From Melitaea cinxia (taxonomy: Eukaryota; Arthropoda; Insecta; Lepidoptera; Nymphalidae), in NCBI RefSeq assembly GCF_905220565.1, contig NC_059406.1:1994001-2058000 (forward strand): a DNA stretch of 64,000 nucleotides, read 5' to 3'. A program made the position numbers and the translations under genes. Below, in pieces: positions 11,695 through 23,605 of this stretch. How positions within the stretch are numbered: position 1 is the stretch's first letter; every line of letters starts with the position of its first letter. The notes under the pieces are model-generated. The model did no database searches and had not been told where the DNA came from. It saw only the letters and a list, made by a program, of their open reading frames with translations.

Positions 11695-11887
11695 AGTGTG
11701 CTTTAGACCACACGACTGAAGTAAAACTTAACTAACGTAACCCTCTATTTCTATCTTTACTAACTTATATCTCCCTCTCAATTTCCGTTCGCCTCGCCCG
11801 ATCACACTTTTCATAACGCTCTCGTCACGCATTCACCAGCTTACTCCCCAAGTCAAGTGTTCCTAAAGAAGTTTTACTTAAACAATT
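11695..11887 (-). mobile_element. Family C repeat
   Basis: Minus-strand copy with GTGTGCTTTAGACCACACGA, CTGAAGTAAAACTT, TCGCCTCGCCCGATCACACT and CACCAGCTTACTCCCCAAGT. Other copies lie at 26283-26312 plus 28816-29005 and at 38832-38947. No coding capacity. The class is unknown. Confidence 0.65.
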
Positions 11888-12143
11888 ATGAGAGCTTCAT
11901 CATCATCATCATCATCGTCATCATTTCAGCCTATTGCAGTCCACTGTTGGACATAGGCCTCCACAAGTTCGCGGCAAAAATTGCATGAACTCATCATCAA
12001 GCCATCGGTCGGTTTTATAGTTCCAAAGTAGTCGTGGAACTGTTTTATCCCTTAGTCGCCTCTTACGACACCCACGGAAAAAGAGGGGGTGGCTATATTC
12101 TTTAGTGCCGTAGCCGCACAGTTATTGAATATCATGAGAGCTT
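11888..12143 (-). mobile_element. RTE-tailed short retroposon with 10-bp target duplication
   Basis: Body 11898-12133 is flanked by exact ATGAGAGCTT repeats (11888-11897 and 12134-12143). On the minus strand it runs from GTGTGCGGCTACGGCACTAA through AAGAGGCGACTAAGGGATAA to GGAGGCCTATGTCCAACAGT, then a (GATGAT)n tail at the plus-strand left edge. It is an internally deleted relative of 30606-30938. The 3' end matches the RTE ORF end, so RTE machinery probably moved it. Confidence 0.8.
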
Positions 12144-12194
12144 AGGTTTACGAGTAGTTAAATAATTTGCGGAGCATATTCATTTGTACTTTAT

Positions 12195-12438
12195 TGGGGT
12201 AGGGGCGCAGCAGGAAATAACTTGCTCAGAGTTTGAAGCAGCTCCAATGGCGAATTACTTACAGATAATCAAAGTTGAATAATTTTTTCTCCAGTACTGT
12301 TGTGTTTCTGCGGAGAGTAAGATGGCCAAAACTCCCAGGTAGGATTGAGGCTAGGGTCGGCAAAGCATACTTACAATGCTCTTGATGTTCCACTTAGACG
12401 GGACCGTACGCTTGTGGTTATCTTTTTGGTATAAAAAA
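12195..12438 (+). mobile_element. Family B repeat, diverged plus-strand copy
   Basis: Recognised by GGGGCGCAGCAGGAAATAAC, TCCAGTACTGTTGTGTTTCTG and GGGTCGGCAAAGCATACTTAC, with the end CGTACGCTTGTGGTTATC and a short A run. Strongly diverged from the 9721-9969 copy. Confidence 0.65.
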
Positions 12439-14311
12439 GGTAACTGGGTACATATAATAATTATAGTTATTATGTTGAGGAATTAAGCCCGTGACTTTTA
12501 GCGTACGTAGTACCCAGTGTTAAGCACTGTGCCAAATCTCTTCAAATTTAAGTTTTGTTATATCTTTATAAATAAAGACAATTACAAGTGGAATCTTAAA
12601 AACTTTTAAAAATACTCAAGGTTTCTCAAGTCATAGTTAAATGCCTACATTTAATGTTCGACTATAAAAAATTTTATACTACCATAAAGAAAACAAAACA
12701 CAGCAAGACAAGGTTATTGCGATATTATTACGCAAGAATCGTGTCTTTAAATGTGTTTGTAAACAAATTCATTATCTTAATAAAATATGTTTTTTTTTTT
12801 TAAATATATATAGTTGTTTTTCGAACGTGTGAAATGTTTCGTAAGTATTGCGAAATCTCTAGAAGATAGTGAACTAATATAGCAATTATTTATCAGAAAT
12901 TTATTAGCAACTCTAAAAAACTGTCACAAATAATGTCACAATATCGTTGAATGAATAAATGAATTTCAGTCAACTATTGCATGTCCTATATATTGCATAA
13001 CCCATCTAGGTTAGTTTTTAAGATAGCCCTAAATCAATATGTAACGGTCAGCAAAATAGTAGAGTGACTGACAATTGTTATATATATATGTGATAGAAAA
13101 GTTTATCAGAAAAAAATAACCTTATTAAACTATAACGTGGATTCTTTATCTACTTCAGATTTCTTTGATTTTTATTACGTCTAATATAAAATGTATTACG
13201 TTCTCAGTATCTTGACATTAGCTTACATACGTCGTCAAATCCATCACACATATTAAAATAGAAATACTAGCAATACCCTTGCGAATAATTCGAAATAGCA
13301 ATAGCAAAGCACTAGCAAAAGCAATAATAATTTTCTTTAGTTGTGGATGCCGATAGAACAAGCAGTTATCTACAAAGTGATATATAATTTATGGGGAGTC
13401 ATTGTGAGGTTTTTTCTAAAGAAGGAGGCAAACATAACCTTAGCGTATTAATATATATGATAATAATATAAACACTCGAGCGAGATCTAATAAGTTTTTA
13501 TAAAAATCTTATTGCAAACTACATTTTAAATTGCTTGCGTAATTCAATTTTATTTGGATAGCATACAGCTCATAGCAACTGTATCTAGTGCAGAAATGAA
13601 AACTATAAAGCTAATAACAAGCTACCACAAATTGAAACAAAACAAAACACAATAATTACGAAGTAAAACTAAATTGTGATAAAACTTTCAGTAAGTTTGT
13701 TAAATCGTTAATTACGTTTGTTATTAATAAAGGTTCGTTATATTTAATTTAATCTTACCTGTTTGTGTTTTACTGTCTATATAGAGAATATTTTAATGTT
13801 TATAAATTGAAATATCAATCGTACACGTATGATGATTGTATGAAATAACACACTATGAAACATTTATATTATGAACCAGAACTTGATATTGTTGCAATTG
13901 TGATTTACTGTAAGAATCATTTTAGGTTTCTGTTAAAAAAAAATACTTCATGTACCTACGTAACCCTATACACTAAGTTTCTTATGTACATATTTATTTT
14001 ATTAGTTTTGTTACTAAAAACTAAAACTTTAATAGATATCTGACGCAATCATTTTGTTTTATGATATTTTTATCAAACAATATGCATGTATATACATGAC
14101 ATTATCAAGAGATCACAATTTTTATAAAGTGGTTATTTACAATAAGACTTGCAGGCTTGGAATTTTTAAATACACATTACACATACGAGTCGAAGAGAAA
14201 GTTCAAGAAGAGAGAGCTTCAATGTCAAACAGTCATGGACATCCAGAACAAAAAATATTTGAACATAATGACAGCACGTGGTGTCGGGTTACTACACGAT
14301 TAAATTACTTA
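12439..14311. other. AT-rich non-coding DNA
   Basis: Nearly 1.9 kb without a supported gene. Short frames at 13855-14377 are Phe/Tyr/Ile-rich by composition and show no family resemblance. The more GC-rich end (from about 14190) leads into a hairpin at 14312-14330. Confidence 0.5.
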
Positions 14312-14330
14312 GTGCCGGAATTTCCGGCAC
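14312..14330. repeat. Perfect 8-bp stem hairpin
   Basis: GTGCCGGA-ATT-TCCGGCAC forms a perfect hairpin with a 3-nt loop in otherwise ordinary sequence. It precedes a G/A-rich stretch (14338-14372). Function unknown. Confidence 0.6.
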
Positions 14331-14397
14331 CCACCATTAGAAAGGGAGGGGGTAGAATTAGGAGAGGAGGCGTGTAAGGATTCACGCGCCGTCATCA

Positions 14398-14418
14398 ATC
14401 AAGTTTAGTCTCGCATTA
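14398..14418 (-). repeat. 21-nt block repeated at 19722-19742
   Basis: A 21-nt block around GAGACTAAACTTGA (read on the minus strand) is identical to plus-strand 19722-19742, and similarity weakens but continues a few bases either side. Probably the edge of a dispersed repeat whose extent I cannot define from two copies. Confidence 0.5.
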
Positions 14419-15765
14419 ACGTAATGACCGTCGGCGAGGACGGATGTCGCGTTATTTTCTTTTTTTTTTCTCCTACCCTCAACCATCGAGACAATTTCGT
14501 ACACGATATTTTCAACCTTTTCACGCTGATGGAAATCTATGCAGGATAACTACTTCGCTATTATATTCTTTTTTTATAAAACGCTAATGTTATACTGTTC
14601 GACGCCGTTATCAATCTTACTTATTCGTAGCAATGCTTTTGTGTGAATGAAGAATAAAATTTTATTTTGGGGTTTCGGTGCGATGTTCTCTTATTTTCAT
14701 GTAAATTTATTTCATAAGACTTTTTACATTTATTGCTTTTCAAGTCATTATAGATACCTTTTTTACATATATTTACGTCGCAGGGAACTTTTCATGAAAA
14801 TTCCTTTTCCATTTGTATTCAATTGATAGATATTTTTGTTAGAAGAAATTTTTAGAACAGTTAGTAAGACAGATAGAGGGAGTGTAAGAATTTTAATTTC
14901 TAATTCCTAAATTGGTTCCTTGAACTAATTTTTATACACAATTTTGTTTTAAATTTAATTTGATAAATTTTATTCTATCAAGAAAATCTGTTCAGTGTTT
15001 TTTCTGTATATGTAAGAGGGTTGAAAATGAACTAATTTGAAAAAAAAAAATGTTGCCAGCATTCTTGGCACAATTCCATGCGGAAATGATTTGTAGCATA
15101 AATCTGTAAATATTTACTTCGTAAGTTGTGAATTGTGAAAATAAAAAAAGGGAAATAATTCGATATGAATTTACGTTTTATTCGCCATAAGGTGTTTATA
15201 CGCACTTAACAAACATGAGGAAAATCTAAAAATTTTTTGATTACAAAATGAAATTCTTCATTATATAACATTAGGGTACATTACAAACATAGGTAACCCC
15301 ATGTTGCTAGTAATCTTAAGACGTATAGTACATTAGTGTACCGACGTAACGTGAGTATTGACCTAATTAGTTATAAGCGAATAGTAATGGCACAAACGTG
15401 TCCATCTCAAGTATGACGCTGCGTTGCGAATTCTCATCTCAATACAGATTACAATATTAACTTGTATTGGATAATGTTTAATCTCTTAATACTATAATTG
15501 ACTATACTTGCAATTATCGATTTTCTATTACCTAGCTGTTACCTGTGGTTTTGTCTACGTTTCTTCGTGTTTTTCTATGAAACAACTTTTTTATGTTTTG
15601 ACTACAATTTAGTGATTAGGTAAGAACTCCAGTTCTAGATGACGTGTTAAATAGAAACGTATATGAAATTAAAGTTAGACCTTCACTTTCATTAAATATC
15701 GCGCCACAGATTTTATGTGATGCCGGTACAAACACGCAAATAGAATGACAAAATTATATTTAATA
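14419..15765. other. AT-rich non-coding DNA
   Basis: No gene, repeat or structural signal could be supported. Confidence 0.5.
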
Positions 15766-16355
15766 CTAGCTGCCCGGACAGACTTTGTTTAGTCAAAATA
15801 GTAAAAAAAAATATTAAAAAAAAATTAGTATCCAAAACCTTTCGTGAGCCTTAAGGAACATACAAAAAATAAATTTGCCGAATTGGTCGCCATTCTCGAG
15901 TTATGCGCTTGGCAACATTCATTTTTATTTCTATAAGACTTAAATAAAAAAAATCTATTTTTTTTATGTACCAATAAAGGATTCTATAACAATAACTATT
16001 TTTCCAAAATATCTCTCATGTACAAGTTTACCATGAGTAAAATTGTCAAAATTTTTGTAAAAAAATGACATTGCGTAAATAATGAAATATCAAAAAGCAA
16101 ATAAAATTTCGTAATTTAACATATTTCTTTAAATACGTTGTTGTCGTAGTTACGAGAGACGATTGTTACATTGCGAAAACTGTTGAAGTGAGTCAGATGA
16201 CACTTAATTTGTATGTTTTTAAAGATTTCGTTTAATACACTTATATAACTCTTGATTTGTTCAAAATTGAGATTAAAAATAAAAGACAAGGGCGGACACA
16301 CATTTTAATCCCGAAAATTTGGAAATAATCGCTTCGAAACGCGCAGCTCAGCTAG
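15766..16355 (-). mobile_element. CTAG-ended element pair (Helitron-like)
   Basis: The left edge CTAGCTGCCCGGACAGACTT is the reverse complement of the end at 4665-4683, and homology continues through CATTCTCGAGTTATGCGC. The right edge ..GCTCAGCTAG before T (16352-16355) is another CTAG end in the opposite direction. Either one element with inverted CTAGCTG termini or two back-to-back 3' ends. No coding capacity. Confidence 0.5.
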
Positions 16356-16604
16356 TAAATGCGTTCGTATAACACTTATGTCAAAACATGTCGTCGTCCT
16401 TGTCCCATTGCGACGGCGGGTCTAGAGGCGCGAGTTAGTTGCCATTAGCAGACAGGATGTGACCGATCACGTTACTGACATTAGACGTGTACTATGACTT
16501 GGCAAACATTCTGTAATGACTAAAAAATAAACACGAATATTTCAATACAATGTTCGCGTATACCTACTTTCTACTTTTTAGAATCCCTAATTGATTGATT
16601 CCTG

Positions 16605-16797
16605 TAACATCTTACTGTTCGTATCGCCTTGGGCATCGGCCTTTTTCTTTATGCAGGAACAGGTCGGAACTTACTTTACTTTGCAGCATCACTGCGGAAT
16701 GGCAGATATATTCCCTAAAGGGTAACGAACGCTATTAGGTCTATGATAAAACCTACACGGCATACGCACAACTACACCAGAGCGTTCGTCACTCGTC
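16605..16797 (-). mobile_element. SINE-2 copy, old
   Basis: The minus strand begins CGCTCTGGTGTAGTTGTGCG, a tRNA-like box A head shared with 58885, and ends in a diverged RTE-type tail (plus strand: TGGGCATCGGCCTTTTTCTT). The middle keeps GCAGATATATTCCCTA and ACGAACGCTATTAGG. Internally shortened. Confidence 0.6.
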
Positions 16798-17034
16798 TAT
16801 ACTGACTACTGTACTAAGTATACGTAAAGCGTCTGGAGAGGCAAGGATGCTATATAAACTAGTATTAATAGGATTAAGACGTCGATATTTGTATTATATA
16901 GATTATTTTAGAGATTAATTGTATAGAAGTTCCTATAAGTGACATGGTCACTTCGTGGTCAAACTCCTTAATTAAATAAAGATTTAAAATAGGTATACGT
17001 AAAGGTTGATATATCTAGTGCAGAGGGAAAAGAA

Positions 17035-17190
17035 GGGTTAGTTGCCTTTTCTCAACACCTCAAACTGCACGTGCGTTGCCGGCCTTTAGGGAAAATGTTT
17101 TTGTGCGCTCGATGCTTGAAAACACCAAATTATAGCGCTCAGGGTAAACCCCAGCAGGAAGATCATGTTATAGTCTGCACGTAGGGGGAA
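17035..17190 (-). pseudogene. LINE reverse-transcriptase C-terminal relic
   Basis: The minus strand translates, with one frameshift, to DLPAGVYPERYNL then GVFKHRAHKN and KGRQRTC. This is the arrangement seen at the C-terminus of Jockey/R1-type LINE ORF2 proteins (W-x-x-LP..VFP..Y-x-x-x-FK..KGRQ). Nothing upstream of this piece is recognisable. A broken, old fragment. Confidence 0.65.
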
Positions 17191-17789
17191 AAATTACCAT
17201 GAAATGTTTACATTCACAAGTCAATAACTGTGGTGTTATTTCATTAATAGATAAATGAATATAAACACGTGTTTGGTACATTTAAAGTAAATAAATAATT
17301 AAAATAACAATAAAATTAAGTTGAAAATTTACCACTTGTAATAGGGACATTAACTCCTAAACATCGACCATAAAGTTGAAAATAATATAATTAGCTTATA
17401 ATTTTATGATCTCACAGCAAGTTCTAGCTTGTTCTGGCTAATTTATTCTCTATCTAAACGTAAAATAGACTTTAATGGCGTATAAATAATAAAAATGGCA
17501 CCATTAATGTTTGCGAATTATGTTTATGTAGGTTTTATGTTGTAATACAATACCTTTTGAATTAATAATTTGAAGGGATACTTGAAACGATTTTTTAATT
17601 AAGTTTGATGACATGAATATATATCACGATGTATTTGGACATGAAGACATAATCTGTGGGAACGACAAAACTATTAAAGACGTAACGTAATCGAACTCAG
17701 GTATATTAATCGAACATGATTATTAATTATACATCTAAAACACCTACCCAATTTAGATAATAAATTTCCTTTTTATATCTGGGTTGTCT

Positions 17790-17905
17790 GGAAGAAATGG
17801 CTAATTAGCCATAAGTCCGCCCATTGTACTTCACTGTCTGTAACTATCTTTATGCTTTGTTTGTAATATATTTGTGGTGTACAATAAAGTATGAAATAAA
17901 AATTA
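17790..17905 (+). mobile_element. CR1-type 3' end
   Basis: GGTTGTCTGGAAGAAATGGC leads into the palindrome TGGCTAATTAGCCA (17808-17821), then ATAAGTCCGCCCATTGTACT and GGTGTACAATAAAG with an A/T-rich tail. Very similar to 11021-11145. Confidence 0.65.
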
Positions 17906-19965
17906 AAAAATAATTACAATGCTCTTAAACTCAATGCTAAACGATTCTGCAGTCGTGAATACAAAATTATCCAATTTATTCCACATGTTCCTCAAATTTT
18001 ATTCGGATTCATCAAACGCTTAAGCCGTGATTGTGCAAGAAACAAACCGACAAGTTTTGACAATATTAGCATAGTAAGGATTCGAAAGTGACAGAATGAG
18101 CCTGATTTACATCCGCCACTCGTTTGAAACGTCTCAAACGAAATGCTTTCATCTCCGGGCAATGGTTTATACTCAAAGGGAGTCTCATGACAACTTCCCA
18201 CAAAGCCATCTTTGTATTGTTCTTCTTACTCAATGCGATAATAAATAACTGCTTCGCGTGATTTATTTGTTTTTTATTACAATGTTAAAGTTTGGGAAAT
18301 TCGTGACCAGAAATTTTAGGGTTCTTTTAGGGCTCTTTATGATTATTTTTATGTTGCTATTTTTATGCGATTCTTGAATGGTTTTTATTTTTAAACATCT
18401 CTGTAATTATACCTAATATATAACGTGAATGGCTTTAATTTTGTGCATTTACGCTCAGTGACTACAATTTAAAGTTTAACTGCGATGGTTTATACTTGAA
18501 CACCTAAAGTTATAAAAGTTTATGTACATCTTAATATAATGCTGCGATTATACTATCTAAATTGTTGCAGACGTACAAAGTGTTACGTTATATTTGAATT
18601 ACAGAAAAGCGAAATGTAGTTAATTACTACAATATAGTCCAACAGATAAATTAGAAAGATTATTTGAGATATATCGTGTAGTAATTCTGAAAATAAAAAC
18701 ACAGTACATTTCTGTTATTACCGACTCCGACGAAGTGCTGTGCCTTTGTTAGCGGACGTCTAAAATGAAAGATAGATATAATTGTTCGACAATGCAGCAA
18801 CCGTGGAGCCGTGATCGGTGTTTTGATCAACCAGATATTTCACTGTAGTTCATTGTGAAGATATATCGTTGGGAAGTCGAGCTTTTGCGGTTAGCGGCGT
18901 CATTTGGTTCAGTTGGTTTGAAAAATACTACATAGAGTCGAGTACGTGGTTATCTATTGTTTTCCTGTTAGGTAAAACGAACATAACCACAAATAGCACA
19001 ATAGAATAATGTTCAGTTTACCACACAAACATTTCATCGCGTCGTGAAATATATTTTGCCCCGGCTACCTATTTTGCAAAAGCGTTTCGACGATTAGTAA
19101 AGTGTCAGACTATTTCTGTCGCACTAAATAACAGAACTCCCTAAATTATGTGCTTTGCAACTAGACTTGTGTGTCTGTTGAATGCATTGGATGGAGCTCT
19201 CAATTTGATTTCTGTCTGTGCAATTTCACGTATGTCTGCGTCATTACCTTTTTCGTAGATAAAGCGTATTAATGATGCGTTCGATTTATCAGACGTCTCG
19301 TGTTCGAAGATGCAATGTGTTTAAAATTGGTCATATTGTTTTACGGTATAAAGTTAGTCTTAATATTTTTGTTTTGAACATACAAATATCAAATATTATA
19401 TTTTGTATTGTCAAAAAATATGAAAAGACCTTCATAATAAAACATTCAATAGATTTTTCTTTGTATGGATTTTCATTTCAAAAGGTGATTAAAAAACTTT
19501 ATCACGACTGATTTTCTGGTATTACCCGATTTGTATAGCAAAATTTGGAGGTGAGATTGATTGTTGATTAAATAATCTACTATATTTATAATATCATTGG
19601 TCTGACAGACCAACGCGTGGGTATAGGAAGGTTAATAGAATGGTGATAAACCATTTTTCCTCAATTAAGCCCCGTTTTGACGTAGTGCAGAGGCTGGCCA
19701 GCGGCTGCGCTTTCGTTACCGTAATGCGAGACTAAACTTGATGGATACCCTCCGGACGGCACTAAAACTATTAACGTTGCGTTCATCACTACTAAAGTAT
19801 CGTGATATTAACTTTTTATACCGGTTTTTATATATCGGGTACGCGGACTGGGATTTTGAAATTCCTTTATTTAAAATCGTATATAAAGATGACATTTGTG
19901 ATAATTACCGAGTAGACAGGGACTTATTTATAAATTATGTATTAATAAACGTTATAAACGCTTCA
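17906..19965. other. Non-coding DNA
   Basis: About 2 kb without a supported gene. 18720-18950 and 19020-19260 are somewhat less AT-rich and lack recognised repeats, so they may be single-copy. A short block at 19722-19742 repeats at 14398-14418. Confidence 0.45.
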
Positions 19966-20148
19966 CACTCAACGGCCCCCAGTAGGATTTTCTCCTGTGT
20001 CGCAGGTCCGGAAACACACAAAATACACAAGCACAACGCCCAGACCACGACAAACATCTATATGGCCGATACAAATGTCTGTCGTGAGCGGGAATTGAAC
20101 CCGCGACCGCCAGCGCCAGTGCTATGACCGCTGCGCCAACGCGTCATC
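19966..20148 (-). mobile_element. SINE-1 head with alternative tail
   Basis: On the minus strand GCGTTGGCGCAGCGGTCATA (box A) and GCGGGTTCAATTCCCGC (box B) give a clear tRNA-derived promoter. The 3' part (TTTCCGGACCTGCGACACAG, then a pyrimidine-poor end) differs from the RTE tail of 29789-30134 but matches 40278-40461. Confidence 0.75.
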
Positions 20149-20199
20149 AAATTATTATTATAAAACACTGTAGGATTTGTAACATTTTTATTATTTATT

Positions 20200-20776
20200 T
20201 TATTTTATACAACTAAGTCGGCAAACATGTGTACGGCTCACCTGATGGTAAACAATTACCGTAGCTTATAGAAACCTAATTGCAATACCCGAAGCATCGC
20301 AAGTGCGTTGCCTACCCTACATCCCTACCCCCAGGAGCACTGATCACCTTTCTCACCACAGAAACACATCACTGTTTGAAAGCAGTATTATTTAGCTGTG
20401 ATCTTCTGTAAGGTCGAGGTACTTCCCTAGTCGGGCTGCTCTAGATTTCGAGAATGTTTCCTGATGTGTCCTTTTTTTAACGTGCGGAAAATCCATCATG
20501 GAACCCCCCGGCGCGGGGTTATGTCAGACTCATACTGACTAAAAAGCCACCACGTGCAAGTAGTCGTCCGCCTGGGTGGGGCGAGATGGGGTCGCGCTAG
20601 CATTCGCTACCTCGCCCCGGCGGTAGGCCTGGACAAAACCTCTGGGCCCCGGCACAATGGTAGGGGTGGCCTCGCTTACAACAAGGCCACCCCTCTCACA
20701 TGTGGGGTCGTGTCGTCAGGCCGGCGGAAGTCCCCCGACTATCGGTCGGGACCTGCTTTGCCCTAACTCAGTTGTT
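20200..20776 (-). mobile_element. Family B repeat interrupted by a GC-rich LINE fragment
   Basis: Left part 20200-20471 carries the usual family B blocks (CGGCTCACCTGATGGTAAAC, TAAGGTCGAGGTACTTCCC). The last ~15 bases (CCCTAACTCAGTTG) resume at 20761. CCTGATGTGTCC (20460-20471) and CCTGCTTTGCCC (20752-20763) flank the insert and look like a decayed target duplication (3 mismatches in 12). Confidence 0.75.
20472..20751 (-). mobile_element. GC-rich non-LTR retrotransposon 3' fragment
   Basis: A sharply GC-rich 280-bp insert inside family B. On the plus strand it begins TTTTTTT (an A tail on the minus strand), then AACGTGCGGAAAATCC and CCCCCCGGCGCGGGG. It reads as the 3' UTR of a 5'-truncated LINE on the minus strand. 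I cannot name the clade; GC-rich R1-type elements are one possibility. The 70-codon plus-strand frame here is compositional. Confidence 0.55.
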
Positions 20777-22949
20777 ATAGTACATTATAAGAAATATTGT
20801 ATACCATTGTGAAAATAATATGTGTCAGGTGTAAAAATTAGTAAAATATAAATTAATTTAAAATTTTCATAAGTTCTCGGATCGAATCAGCCGAGACGTC
20901 GAGTATTTCATAAACTTCATTACAAATACACGTCAAGAAGTTTCCGGATGCCGTAAATAAGTTTAGGAAGATGATGAAGATCCATTTTTCTAATAACTCT
21001 TAAAGCTATGCCCCGCAAACTATCAGTGTCATATATAAATTGGACGTCAGGATTTCGCTTCAAGTTTCGAAACTTTCAGACAAATCTAATTTTTTAAAAG
21101 TTAAGGGTTACTTTATTGTAGATACATCTCCTAGAAATAGGAGTAATAACTTCATACATATTTTAAATAAAAGGCCTCGCGCAGGGTCGCCCGATCGAAC
21201 TTTCTAGACAAATGAACCGGAATAAAATGATCGTAGGGTAAGGTTACACGTAAAAGTTACGGATGGGGTTCCAGAAGTTTGTTTTCGCTTTTATATTTAA
21301 TACATTCTGGTCTTTGTAGGTCTTATGTTATTATTTATGTTACGTTTGCCTCTGACCGCGGGCCTCCGCCTGCGGTATTGTTTTTAATTAATGCTGCCGG
21401 TTTTCCGTACCTTCCTAGTGTTACAACAATTATTATACCGACCTCATTAAGAAGTTTGTGTCGAGGAAAACAATTATTGTGCTCGTGATATCTCATGCTA
21501 TGCTGTCGTGTGTCGGTTATCTTTTGATTTTTTTTTTCCTTTATAGAAAATTAAAACTGCAGAACTGCTGTATTAATAACTGTATATTAAAAAAAAAACA
21601 TGTGTTATTTTAAGACAAAGTTTTTTAATATTTAAAAGATTGAGAGATACGCCATTAACTACACTAGTTCACTGATAAAAACCTGTGAAATAACTTTTAA
21701 CTTCTATTTAACTGTCAGATATTTTTATTCGCAACTTGTGAAAGTAACAGACAAAGCTTATTAGCTGAGGTAGAATGAAAGCCATGAATCGTGTCCTGAG
21801 TGATATTTCTCTATTATGGTCTAATTTGAGTTTTAAACTTTTTAAATTGAACACAGCCACATCTAAGACAGTTCGATCAAATAGCTGTTTAAAGAGTTAG
21901 ATAAATGATGAAATATGTGACGGCTAGTGTCCCGGTCGTTAGTGGAGCGCTCGTTGTTTTGCGCGCTCGTTCATCACGTCTAATTGCCGCTGTATTTTTG
22001 TTGTTTCCTTCTGTGTTTGATGTTTAAACTTCGTATCGTTTCGAACGTTTGAATCGTTTCTTTCTTTGGTCGTAATATAATTGGAATTATTCTGATGTCT
22101 TTTCCATGATTCTCTCTGATCTGAGATGTCTAACAATTGTATTACTAAAGTTATATTGCGTAAGTTTTATTGACAATTGATTTATTTAAATGTGAAAAAG
22201 TAAATTTAAGATATTTTTTTTTCAGTTTATATAGCCTAAAACCAAATGAAAAATTTAAATACATAAAAGACGAAAAAAGTGTCGTTTTAACGCAATTACT
22301 ATGTCATATTTTGACAGGAAACGGATTGATGGCGCCGAGGAGGATAAGAGTAAAGAAAAATATTAAGCTGAATGTGAAATGAGGCGAGGGAGGTAACTTG
22401 CGCGGCTGACTTGTGTCACATTCGGAACTTTTTTTGTAATGTTTTCATACGTTGTGTTAATGTGTGCTTAAGGATAATAGTACCTGTATTCTGTTTAACT
22501 GTCACAAACTTCTTTATCCTGTTTTTAATATCCTTCGGGAAATGAGAAATTATTTGAAATGTACAGTTGATAGAACGCTAATCTAAAGCGTAAATTCGTA
22601 TATAATAACTTTTACGATAATTTGGATAATCATTGATTATATGACAATATTTTTATAAACCGTTGTGATGAAATCGTAACGCAGTCATAAACTAATAATA
22701 TTGAAATGTTTTCTTTAGCCTATCGCAAACCATCGCTGCTATACCTCCCCAAGCTCGTGCCAAATATCCCGTCTTTCCGTAATCCTCATCAAACCTCCGA
22801 TGACAATCTTAAGTAGATCGTCGGTCTAGCGGGCCGTAGGACGTTCGACACTCCGTTTGCTAGCAAGTTGTCTAACTCCACACTCATGGCCACATATTTG
22901 ACCAGCCTTCTATCACTTTAACTTGCTTATACATTTGTTTTTAATCAAA
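20777..22949. other. Non-coding DNA
   Basis: 2.2 kb without a supported gene. Frames at 21279-21488, 21939-22136 and 22170-22382 have no recognisable family, and I saw no convincing splice signals around them. No repeat of the families named here was found. Confidence 0.45.
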
Positions 22950-23233
22950 TTTTTTTTATGTCACTAGGTCGGCAAACAAGCGTACGGCTCACCTTATGGT
23001 AAGCGATTACCGTAGCTTATAGACGCCTGCAACACCAGAAGCATCGCAAGCGCGTTGCCGACCCAATCCCCAATTCCCCCAGGGGCTCTGGTCACCTTAC
23101 GCACCAACAGGAACACAAGACTGCTTGAAAACAGTATTATTTAGCTATGATCTTCTGTAAGGTCGAGGTACTACCCCAGTCGGGTTGCTCCATATTTTGA
23201 GCAGGAAATTCCTGCTGTGCCCTACCTTAGTTA
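22950..23233 (-). mobile_element. Family B repeat, well-preserved copy
   Basis: Plus-strand T-run, TATGTCACTAGGTCGGCAAA, CAAGCGTACGGCTCACCTTA, GCAAGCGCGTTGCCGACCC, hairpin GAGCAGGAAATTCCTGCT, then CCCTACCTTAGTT. Very close to 8248-8570, so a fairly young copy. Confidence 0.8.
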
Positions 23234-23605
23234 TATATAATAAACAATTAATATAATAAACAATGCAAGCGAATTCGCGACTACCGGCTAGCATTATAGT
23301 CAATTATTAACGGTCAGATAAACCCATTGTTGCGAAATACAAAATTGACACACAAAAGTGAACATATATCGTTCTGATATGAAATCTTTGTCGATATAGA
23401 AACAATGTGATGGCCGTGTTATTTAACAGGCGTGTTTTATCCCATTCATCAATCATTCCGTGTGTATGAGTGATCAATTGGGTGTCCGATGCTGCGTCTG
23501 ATCTAATGTTTATATATACACATACGTTGTTTTCTAAATATTTATCCTTAGTGTAAATATACTCAATATGATTCCTTATCAATAGATAATTAAATTTCAT
23601 ACCTT
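23234..23605. other. AT-rich non-coding DNA
   Basis: No gene or repeat recognised. The 97-codon minus-strand frame at 23307-23600 has low-complexity composition and no resemblance to a known family. Confidence 0.4.

Noticed and set aside
20554..20766. 70-codon GC-rich frame
   Set aside because: Antisense to the GC-rich LINE fragment and running across its junction with family B. Composition only.
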